From positions 2,046,001 to 2,110,000 of the forward strand of contig JBCAQO010000006.1 in NCBI GenBank assembly GCA_039111635.1: a stretch of DNA of 64,000 bases, in the 5' to 3' direction. The notes under the pieces were generated by a model. It ran no database searches. It saw only the letters and a list, made by a program, of their open reading frames with translations, and had not been told where the DNA came from. Made by a program: the position numbers and the translations under genes. This stretch comes from Heterobasidion occidentale. Its lineage: Eukaryota; Basidiomycota; Agaricomycetes; Russulales; Bondarzewiaceae. This document shows, one piece after another, positions 10,838 through 20,786 of the stretch; the first letter of the stretch is position 1, and each line of letters opens with the position of its first letter.

Positions 10838-12870
10838 GACAATCGGGGCGGTGGAACGTTGAGCATGAGAACATAGGGAGACCTTGGGATCTGGATGATT
10901 TTGCATGCGTCTCCATATTGTTAACCCAATTCCCGGTGGCCACCTGTATATGCAACGACAGGAAGAAGATCGCAAGGGCCAGTCATCGCAGCTGGGTGCT
11001 ATATGGCGGCTGGAGTCAAGGATGACTTCACACGTCGGAGACAGAGACAACTGCAAGTGTCAGATTAGGGTTAGGTGTTCCCATTCCTCCCCCCACAATG
11101 TCAGAAGAACAAAGACTCGACGAGGTGCCTCAAACAGCGTCGCGATCGAAGCATGACATCCTTTCAACATCTCAACAAGCCTCTGCGTACCTCAGCATCA
11201 CTCCCAACGCCGTTTACAGCAAATTGAACCGAAGCCGGTGCAATCTCCACTACCCCACCTGCGACCAATACATTTCCGAGCCCCCTCAGCAGGCGGTTTG
11301 GATGTAATAGAAGTGAATCTTGTTCCTGCTACTCTAGCTGAAGTCGGACACAAAAGTAAATGCAGCACTGGGCGACCTCCGTCTATGTTCGAGCGAGAGG
11401 GCCATGTTCTCTTCCTCGGGAATGAGCAATTGGTAGCCAGTTGGATGTCATTCAACCTCATTCAACCGCATAGCAAACACAGCAACGCATTCTTGCAGAC
11501 TCTGTTCAATGGCAGTATAGACTTTACAATGCGCGAAACATCGCTAGCAACTGATCTAAAGCCTTCTCGACTCGTCTTCAAAAAAGATATTTAATCGTAC
11601 AAATATTCATACAAATGCGGCCGCGTCCTAGGATACACAAATACATTCTCTCACAATCTCAACATCCGAGCAAACTTCCCTGTCATCTGTGTCGCTATGT
11701 CCTCCACCTGCCTGAACCTCGCCGCGCCGCACGCCTCGCTCTCGATATGCTGGACCAGCGCCGAGATCAGGGTGAACGCTTTTTGCACTTCGGGCACTCG
11801 AACTCGTCTTCGTCGTGTGCCGCAGACCCAAGATGCGTGTTCAGAGACGCGAGCGTGCGGAACGTGCGATGGCAGATGTAGCACTCATATGCAGACCCGT
11901 TGAACGCTTGCTCGGTCGCCGAATAGTGGACGATCGTGCGCATGGGCGGCCCACCAGGGCCTGCAATGCGATGGGACAGCGAGATCGTAGGCACTATGTT
12001 GAGACGGTGAACGGCGGCTGTGACTTGGTGCCGAGAAATATTATTGCACGCGCCGGACTCGACGTGGTGGGCGATCGACGACGGAAATTTAAACATGCTG
12101 CCGCAGAGGGGACATCTGAAGTTGCGATCCTTGTGGACACGCGAGGACGAATGCTGCGGGGATCTCAACGACTGGACTAGGTAGCTGTGATAAAATCATG
12201 CCTTACTTGATCTAGCGCGGCCTCGCTTCCAAAGTCGCGGGAGCACACGAAACACCAGTTGTGTCTGGAGCTGCTGGCGAGGTGTTGGTACAGGCTCTCC
12301 CTCGAGACGAACCATCTTGTGCAGCCATGGCAGTAGCGTTCTTCGCTCTCGGATTCTGAGTCGCTTTCGATCTCACTTTCTTCCTCGTACTCATCACTGG
12401 AATCTTGATGAACAGCCGAATCCTGTAGATGCTAAAATGTGAACAAACATAAGCAGCAGAACGGTCAGCATTGCATTGGAAGCGAATTATATCAACCTGT
12501 TCCAGCGCTCTGTCATGCACGAACAAGCGCTCGCATGCGGTGCAATAGGGGTGGTCCACTTTGTCACGGCAGTGAGCGTGCAAAGCCTGTTCATGCGCAA
12601 AGTCTCGATAGCATTGGGTGCACAGGACCATATTCAGTAGGGGAGGGAGAGTAAGCCTGCGGGCTCAAGCTGGGCATCGAAGGCTGGATATAAGTATACA
12701 CGGCGTGGTCCCGGAGAAGTTGATGTATCTCTATGATCCGCCCCAACGCCGCAATCATCACGCTTCTGGGGCCTGTACGACACCAAAGGACATGCTGCGG
12801 AGGAGGTTCGAGGGTCTGCATGCTCTGACCAGAACAACTTCCACAGATGACCGCATGCATCGACACACGT
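10838..12870. repeat. Tandem duplication unit 2
   Basis: Second copy of the segment described at 8628-10720, holding zinc-finger gene B and its flanks. Short traces of promoter-side similarity (acgtacgactt; aaactcacagacttgcc) continue to about 13050, which may be the worn edge of a third unit. Confidence 0.7.
11651..12631 (-). CDS. C2H2/C2HC multi-finger protein B, frameshifted in last finger
   Basis: Exons 12631-12497, 12431-12207 and 12153 onwards join in phase 0. Compared with paralog A there is an extra 75-codon exon with an acidic stretch (SDEYEEESEIESDSES) and two additional fingers (CHGCTRWF and CFVCSRDF), giving about seven. As in A, introns fall just before the first His of a finger. 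In the final finger the frame breaks. After CPKCKK a run of five T (11780-11784 on the plus strand) is one base too short, giving a stop at 11767-11769, while the paralogous ending (AFTLISALVQH to the stop at 11651) continues in the next frame. It is either a real truncation that removes finger 7's histidine, or a homopolymer error. DNA/RNA binding is inferred from the fingers only. Confidence 0.75.
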
Positions 12871-14495
12871 GTCTATACGTACGACTTGCCTGATCCGGGT
12901 GGTGGAATGCCTGCCGACGTGGAGAGCAGTCATCTATCTTCCATAACAGAAAACTCATCTTTCTGAGTAGTGTGACAATGACGTGCGTATCAGAAGCAAG
13001 TCAATCAAGCACGGAGTCCAGAAAACATCGAAACTCACAGACTTGCCGACGTGATTCACCATGGCCAGTCATTCTTTAGAGTCCGCGGCCAGAAGTGCGC
13101 GGAATTAGAGCAACATGCGCAGCACAACACACCCTCGAGGCGTACGTCCACCGAACAAAAACGGTGTTTCCACAAGCACAGCGGCTTCGGCCCGCTCTCG
13201 ATGCTTCACTCATGTATTAGATTGTCCTGGAGGTACGGCACTTCTCTACGACCAGCTCCGTCTCGAGGGTGATCGCCATCCTGTGGACTGTCACGAGCTA
13301 CCGCTTCAAGCCCTACAGCTCCGAGAGCGTGATGCTGCGCGCGAGCAGTAATTTACACGGACACGGAGAGCATCACGGCGGCAAGGCCGCCTGCTCAGCC
13401 ATGACGGCGGAGATCATCGACGCGGTAATCTGCCCTAGCGTGTGCCGCGCGCCGATCGGACCTGCGTTATACATGGGTGAAATAGCACAGAATATGTAAG
13501 GAGGGATATCGATGACGTTGTGAGTGTCCATGCGACGTACCGCGTGCCCCTAAAGTTGGGGGCTTGACGTTGCCATCTATCACAGTTTTACACGCGCAAA
13601 TGTTGTCCATCGGGACAGATACCTCCAACCATGGGACGGCGAAGAGGGGGTAGTCCTACAGGGCCATTGATGAAGACTCTATGAAGCGATGGATAAAGTC
13701 GTCAAGGCCATGCGAGAGATGGCGGCACCGCCGGATGTAAATCAGGATCAAGTTTGGGCAATGTTGAGGCCTTTCCATCTTCACGATTTCGATCTCATTG
13801 TACACAGAGCTCCGTGGTGCTGACGGTGTAGACCTACTTCGTTCCCGATCGGTTCGGTTCGGTTCGGTTCAGTCCCGGCAAGGCAGAGAAATAATCAGTG
13901 TGAGAGGGCCAGGTGGGCGGACTGACCGGTGGGCGCATGGGGTGTCATCGCACAGTGCAGATGCGCAGCTTGAGCTCTCTGGCAGCACAATACATCTGGT
14001 AGCGGAATCCCTTGATGAAGTTCATCGCATCGACTATGAGGTTCGTGTCCAGGCCCATCTAGCGCTACATCGCAGTGCACAGCGCGCCGCGGGCGGGCTC
14101 CAAATGACCGTCCGGCGGGCGGCGAACGGATGCGCACAGCACAAGCACGTACACGAAGACAGAAAGGGAGCAGCGTGAGCGACAAGGGTCCATTCGGGTG
14201 AACCAGCACGACGGGAGATTCCAGCATTGTGCTGCTGTCAACGTCGAAAGCATCGTCGCGACGTCGGAGAGGAGGACGGAGGACTGACGGACGGAAGATG
14301 CCCCGTGACGAGAAATTTGTGACGCGTCGCGTCGCACCGGCACCGGGCGAAGGTCCGCACATCTCTCCATATCCATAATCGCCATGTGTTTCGCCGGCTA
14401 CAACTCCCTTCACAATCCACGACAGACTCGCCTCATAACTGCGATACATCCCTCGAGGCTTCTCTGATTCTGAGATAGATATCTTATAACTAACT
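12871..14495. other. Intergenic, no gene recognised
   Basis: About 1.6 kb with only short open stretches on both strands, none with recognisable motifs or workable splice structure. It holds the promoter of the nucleoside hydrolase and a short GGTTC repeat at 13851-13870. Confidence 0.5.
13851..13870 (+). repeat. GGTTC x4 short tandem repeat
   Basis: Four perfect direct copies of GGTTC, a simple microsatellite in the spacer upstream of the nucleoside hydrolase gene. Confidence 0.9.
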
Positions 14496-16210
14496 ATGAC
14501 CGAAGCTCGCAAGATACCCGTTATCAGTCAGAAACCTTTCCGTCGATTTTGATGCTGAGCGACGAGGTCTGACCCGAAAATTCTAGTTGATACTGATCCT
14601 GGTGTCGATGATGCTATTGCTATGTGGGTTTTCTCCAATCACCTCGATGGCCAATGCTGAAACTATCAAAGACTTCTCGCGCTGGCGTCGCCTGAAATAG
14701 AGATTGTAGGATACGTTGTGTCTTTCGGTATGTTCAGTCACGACCGTCTCAATAAAAGACTTCATCCTTTATCGTATTCTAGGGAACACCGATCTACCTG
14801 CCGCGCAGTAAGTGCCGCTACCGGACAGCACTGTTTCTCGGAACATCCTTGCCGACGTTAAATAACTCTGCAGTGCCAATATCTTCAAAATGTACCAAGC
14901 TGTTGCCCTGCATAGAGAGAAGCACCCAGGGACCTTCCCTAACTTAGAACAGGCAATGAAACCTTTCGTCGCCAAAGGGGCTCTTGGCCCACTGAGTGGA
15001 GAGTTGCACAGTGCACAATACTTCCATGGCCAGTCAGTCACATATCCACCACTTTTAACTTCGTCTTCCTTCATTGAAAGGTATTACCTTCTAACTCAGC
15101 GATGGCCTCGGCGGCCTTTCGGAGAAGCACCCCGACTTGAACGTCGCACCTTCGGTTCTCGAGTCTTCATCTCATCCCTTCTTACAACCCACGGATCGCC
15201 CAGGCCATGAAGTAGCGCTTGAGGCACTGCGGAAGTACGAGCCTCGAGAGATCACCTATGTCGTCCTAGGGCCTATGACAAACCTCGCGCAGATGATGCG
15301 CACCGACGCTCAGTGCGTGCGCAAGCGCATTGGACGTGTTGTGATTATGGGCGGCGCACTTGACGTCCCTGGGAACACGAGCCCGTCTGCTGAATGTGCA
15401 TTTTTATGATATCTGGTGGTCGTGCATATGACTGATCAACTTTCATTCATGGTTATGAAGTTAATTGGTTCGCGGATCCCTACGCTGTTGCCGAGCTCCT
15501 CACTCCCAAACCCACCGGCCCCCATTCCGGCCTCCCGCTTTCTCGCGTCCTCATACTTCCATTGGACATCACGACCGTACACGAGCTCCCCTTTCCTCTC
15601 TACACCTCGCGCGTAGATCCCGCCTTTGACCCTGTCAAAATCTCAGTTGCGGCGGACAAAGACCCCATGCAGCACTTCACGTCTGCGTTCCTCCAGCGCA
15701 CTCGTGAGATCATGCGCGGCTTTGGTAAAGATGCCATGGAGCTTCATGATGTTGCTGCGATGTGGGCGGCGGTGCTGAACCCACCTGTGAAGGATCCTGC
15801 GGACGAAACAGAGGATCTGGGCTTGGCCCCTGGATGGACCGTTGCGTGGAGGAAATTCGAAATGGAATGGCAAGTCAACTCTTACATTGTTATCATGTGG
15901 ATGGTACTCTGACGACGGTTGGCTTTATGTATCCAGCACAGGAGAATTGACGCGCGGGATGTGCGTTGTAGACCGTCGCGACGACAAGGGCGCATACGCG
16001 CCCGGAGCAAACCGGGCTGCGGTACAGGCGGCGCTTGAGAGTCAGAATCTGAAGCACGGGCCATTCGAGTCTACAGCTCTACCTGCACAGGTTGCAGTGG
16101 AAGAGAATGCGCAGGTGAAATCGAAGACCAGTGGCGTGCCGACCGTCGTGGGGACGCCGGGGTCTGAGGCGTTGGTGAATATCATCATGGAGAGGGTTTG
16201 GGGCGTATGA
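14496..16210 (+). CDS. Inosine/uridine-preferring nucleoside hydrolase
   Basis: Eight exons (14496-14526, 14587-14623, 14672-14727, 14783-14807, 14874-15032, 15100-15395, 15461-15869, 15937-16210) sum to exactly 429 codons, 428 residues. The calcium-binding family signature IIDTDPGVDDA is built across the first intron. Further on are HGHDGLGG, VVLGPMTNLAQ, VIMGGALDVPGN, FNWFADPYA and the late GELTRGMCVVDRR. The enzyme hydrolyses ribonucleosides to base and ribose in purine/pyrimidine salvage. It is somewhat longer than most (about 300-380), mainly through a C-terminal extension rich in Ala and Val. The last intron needs a gc donor at 15870-15871 with acceptor at 15935-15936; the gt alternative at 15874-15875 breaks the frame. 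Confidence 0.94.
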
Positions 16211-16631
16211 AAGTCACCTGAGTAGGTCATGGATGGCGGTGAGCGGGGCCTTATCGGTTGGTTAGAAGTTGAATATCCCCTGCAAGTAGATGTCCTCTGC
16301 AAAACAGATTGTTGGGAACCCCTTCGCTTTCTAAACGACTACGATGAGCGAAGACGGTATATTGACGTTCCTACCTCTTTTGGGTCTAACGTTGGCTCTT
16401 CGATCGGAGCTTGCCTATGCAGGAGCCGATGACAGTACACAGGGGAATCCTTCTCAAATCGCTGCTCCTGAGTACGTGGAGATCATTGACGGTGTGAAGT
16501 GACATCATCTATGAGCACTCGAGTCGATGAGCTCCGTCCGTCACTACTTAATCCCCTCAGTCCGACATCTTTCTCCTCCTTCAACACATCCATACGCGCA
16601 TCACTCCATTAAAAACATCGCAACTGTCATC
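16211..16631. other. Intergenic promoter region
   Basis: No gene seen; it should contain the promoter and leader of the following gene, whose leader is CT-rich (tttctcctccttcaacac) before the ATG at 16632. Confidence 0.5.
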
Positions 16632-17466
16632 ATGCCTGACCCGAACCTCGACCCTTACACGTCCAAGGCTGAGAACAACAATGTCACGCCTCAGCAAAAG
16701 ATCACAGGTTCAAACTTAAGTTTCAGGGGTTTCGGTTGAGTCGATTGACTTTCTTGACAGACCTCCACAAAATCATACAGGCTGCGAAGACGGGGATGCT
16801 CACCACGCGGGCGTCAGACGGGCATTTGCACGCTCGTGCCATGGCACCAGCCGGTCGTACGTCTTTGGTCCTTCCAACCCGCTGTGTACTCACTCCCAAG
16901 GTCGACAGCGGTATCCCCTACTCAGCTCAACCTAGTCTTCATCGCCAACAACACATCTCCGAAGTGTCATGAGGTTCAGAACGATTCGCACGTCAACGTC
17001 AGTTTCTTCGATAATTCAACTACGAACTGGGCCAGCTACTCCGGAAAAGCTAGGCTCATTGAAGATAGGAGCGTCATTAAGCAGCATTGGAGCTCCATGT
17101 ATGCATCGAGACACTTGACTCCTCATCATCCACGATGACTCAGAATATCCTGTTTTAGGATGGCCGCCTATTTCGGTGACCTGGGCGATGGCGTTCACAA
17201 AGGCGACGAGAACGATCCGCGCGTGATCGCCATTGAGGTTGTCCCAGACGAGATCCGGTATTGGATCGCCACGAGTGGAGCAATGAGCCGCACTGTGCAG
17301 ACAGCGTTTGCCGCAGTCACGGGGAAGGGCACTGCTCCAGGCGAGCTCCGTGAGATCACAGCCCCCGAGGTCAGCCTTTGACTTGTCGTTCTGCACTTTT
17401 GTTTGAATTTAATTTCATCTATAGATCCAGCTCACACAAGGTCTACAATCCAAGAAGGGGATTTGA
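16632..17466 (+). CDS. BLI-3 / general stress protein 26-like, pyridoxamine-oxidase fold
   Basis: Five exons (16632-16707, 16761-16853, 16909-17098, 17159-17369, 17425-17466) give 203 residues, the family's usual size. Diagnostic pieces are KITDLHKIIQAAKTGMLTTR, LHARAMAP, LNLVFIANNTSPK, SHVNVSFFD, WASYSGKARL, YFGDLGDG and an ending TQGLQSKKGI. Such split-barrel flavin-fold proteins include Neurospora BLI-3, a blue-light-induced protein; the bound cofactor and substrate are not firmly known. The frame is complete. The gene converges on the GH27 gene, with about 150 bases between the stops. Confidence 0.9.
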
Positions 17467-17585
17467 TGTTCTTGTACGCTAGGTCACCTCAATGTACAAT
17501 GTACAACAATTGTATACTAGTCAAATTTTGCACTGTCATTCGCTCTGAAGTAACGCTGGTCCCCATGGTCACTCGTAAGGTAGAA

Positions 17586-17606
17586 ACGTTGAACGTTGAA
17601 CGTTGA
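17586..17606 (+). repeat. Three perfect copies of a 7-base repeat (ACGTTGA)
   Basis: Three tandem heptamers between two convergent stop codons; each junction contains the palindrome AACGTT. Probably neutral. Confidence 0.9.
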
Positions 17607-17613
17607 ACATTAG

Positions 17614-19877
17614 TCAATTTAACGAAATCAAGACTGCTGCAGTATCATGCGATGCGATGGACACATTCCAACTGCCAAAGAAAGTTCCTAAATCCTTGCT
17701 CGCCCACATGTCGTGCACCTGGTAGCTTCCAGAACCCAGCCCTGGGACGTCTGCAAAATTGACCGTGTATGTCGCGGAACTAGCTCCTATGTTCACGATG
17801 AATATATGTGTGCCCTTGGATGACGTCCCGGAGTAGAACTGCGGAGGGTTTGTGGTCGCGGACGTGGACGAAGTGAATGGTGAGGCAGGCGTGCCGACGG
17901 TCGCATCCTGGTGAAAGGCGAGCAGTTCCGGGTTGGTGATGATAGAGATTTGGTCCACGGATAGCGCAGAGAGCTAGGTTAAAGATAGGTGAATTTAAGA
18001 ATATGCATGGACAGGCGTGAGATGGGAAATAGAGGGCATACATTCGTTCCAAGAAGAATAGGGCTCTTCATGAACGCCCAAACAGCGAAATGAGTACGCT
18101 GTTCTTCCATGGTAAGGTCTCCATTACCAATCTCCATCATGTCCATATCGTTATGCGCATAAAAGTCGATCGAGGAGAGATGTTGGACATTGGTAATCAT
18201 GATGGAGGTTATATATGACCAGGTTGCACTGAGAGTGGGTTCAGCATCTGACCAATATTTAATCAACATGTCGGTTAGCTGACCTTGAGTCTCCAGACAT
18301 GCGCCATGAGTGTCCCTGAGTGTATAAGGAATAAATGGTGTCACTAATCAAACCAGATGCAGTCGTCGAGGGGTACATACAACGCGCGCACCCCACTCCC
18401 ATACGTTGGCATCACCCCAGATACACAGGTCAAACTGGACAGGGTTGGTGTTTTCGGCAACGAGAGCAGCGCTACAATCCTACTGTTAAAATCGGTTCAC
18501 TAGCAAAGCTAAGAACGCACGTCATCTGACGGTATCTGATGGCCGAGTTTGAGTTGCTGAGAATGGACACACTAAGCAAAGGATATTTCAGAATTGAGAA
18601 TTTGACTTACTACCAGTCATCGCCTGGAGGAGCCTATGCGATAGTAAGCATTGATGAGCAACCTCAAGACTTAGATATGGCGAAGCTCACACTACTATCG
18701 CTCCAGTTTCCCGGCACATTGCAATTGTCTGTCATGCATGGGGCCATTAGAGCTGCTGAATTAGACAATGGTGTCCAAAGAGGATACCCACCATACTTTA
18801 GATCTAATTGTGAATGTCAATTTCAGCCTAGTTCTCCAAAGACGCATATTGATGATGAACTCACAATCAATACCCCAAGAGGCCCATGTGGCAGCGTCGG
18901 TGCTCTCGTGGCCCAGAGAGCCAGGGTAACCTGCGCACGTGTTCGTCCCTGCATCGCTATGTTCATTTTTTAATCAATCACGTTACAAGGGATGATCGAG
19001 CGATGGGACTGACCTATAGATACCAATCTTAAGGCCGAGGGCATGGACCTGATCGGCGACATTCTTCAATCCATTCGGGAATTTCGTCGGGTCGGGAACT
19101 AGCTTGTTGTTAGAGTCGCGCGATGTCTCTGCCCAGCAATCCTGAAAGGATAAGGGCGAGTGGCCGTATAAATTATCAGAAAAGGAGAGCGAAGCACATG
19201 GGGAAAGGCACGACGTACATCGATGTTCACGTATTCGTAGCCTGCGGCTTTCAGCCCGAGGCTGACGAAACTGTTGGCAGCCGCGATGACTTTGTCCGCA
19301 GAGATTTCTAGATGTGTTCGGTTTTCTTTATCAGCGTTTCCAAAGAAAAAGCGAGAGAAGATCTTATACCTACCACAGCCGTAAGCATTCCATCCATTCC
19401 AGCTTAGGATAGGAGATATATATTCATGCTCGATTATCAATGGTCATGGAACTGCATACCCTAGTGCGGGGAGCTTCCCGACATCTTTCGAAGGTCCGAC
19501 TGTTGGCGCGGTAGCGGCTATGCCCGTGAGACTAGCAGTCGGAGATGAGGTAGTGCTCGATGCCGAGCTCGTGGCTGCAGGGGTGGTCAAACTTCCTACG
19601 GCGGTTGTACTAGATGTTGCCGCCGTGGTCCCCGAGGTTGCCGATTGGAGACATTGAGAGTAGTAATTGTTGCTATAGACACAAGTCCATCTTGTTTGGC
19701 TAAGTTAGATCTGTCGACCATTCGAATTGAGAAAGCACTGCACCCTGAGACACATGTTGTCGCGCCCGACCATCCTATTCCGCCGCATTGACCATACGCT
19801 CCCGCCTGTGTTAGAGCTGGAACGGCGAGGCCTGAAATCGATAGAAGAGCGACTAAAGACGATTCTAGGCGATGCAT
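17614..19877 (-). CDS. Secreted GH27 alpha-galactosidase with N-terminal CBM1
   Basis: Fourteen exons from the ATG at 19877 to the stop at 17614 close to 497 codons, 496 residues. Order: signal peptide (about 1-24, ending ALTQ), CBM1 cellulose-binding module ([29 protein letters not shown]), Ser/Thr-rich linker (about 65-110), then the GH27 barrel: [50 protein letters not shown] with the predicted nucleophile Asp242, [22 protein letters not shown] with the predicted acid/base Asp313, [11 protein letters not shown], and the C-terminal sheet domain. It would release terminal alpha-galactose from galactomannan or raffinose-type sugars while tethered to cellulose. Exons of 12 bases (18803-18792) and 23 bases (18633-18611) are needed to keep the conserved core. 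Confidence 0.95.
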
Positions 19878-20786
19878 GATGGTACAGCGAGGAAGAAACT
19901 TTATGAAGTCCTCGAAGATCTTTATACCCAACCATGACGGTGCATTAAGTGCTTCGTGGGGAAGAATGTCGGGTGCAAGAAGTTCATAATGCATGATTAA
20001 CGGGGTCGGACGAGCGTGTGAGGGCGGATAGCTATGCTGTATTTAACAGGAGCTGAATGGCTCCCAGTTAACGCAATCGACGACTGTAGGATGGCGGAGT
20101 AGACCCACCTGACCAAGATCCACAACAAGACAGTCTCGTTGAGTGAAGGCAAGCTGCACGTCGACTGTGCTCGACAGAAGCGAATTTCGGGAATACTGAT
20201 GGATCAGGTGTCCTGTCAGTCGACCGCGAATATATTCCGAGAACGGCATCTCTGATGCATAAACTCGTTTGAGCATCTCCTTCGGCATTAGAGGACTAAG
20301 CGGGTAGCAGACCGCCTGAGGATGCGACATAAGTAACTGCAGAAGAAGGTGAATTTGAAGCCAGATGCTGCGGAGAACGGATAACTTGGACAAACGTGGG
20401 TTCAGACTTTCCCACCACCGGTTCACAGTTTTAAGTTCCTTGACTATGACGTATGCATTTGAAATGGCTTTTCCTCATCTCTTTCTCCTGTTCGGTCAAC
20501 ATGAGTTTGGTTGTCTGAGACCTTCCAAGATTCCGGCAGCAGCTCACTCATCTGACACTGGGACAAAAATTGCTTGAGGTATACGCTTTCCATCATGCCA
20601 TTCATATCTTTGCAGTCGAGAGTTGGTGCCTATACAGGTCTATTGCACGTTCTACCACTTCAACGGAGTCACGGCGATCTGAATGTGGATTTCGATGTAG
20701 CCTTGCGGTCTCAAACATCGCCCTGATAAATATCGGTATGGTGCAGAGGTGATGCTACTCAGAAGTCTAGACTGTGGGCAAGTCCC
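19878..20786. other. Spacer with an unassigned 127-codon open stretch
   Basis: This is the upstream region of the GH27 gene (minus) and of the PH-domain gene (plus). On the minus strand 20426-20043 is open for 127 codons (ends NWEPFSSC) but I recognise no family and no flanking exons, so it may be a remnant or chance. Confidence 0.3.

Noticed and set aside
20043..20426. 127-codon minus-strand frame as a gene
   Set aside because: No family recognised, no flanking exons and no clear start context; kept only as an unassigned stretch.
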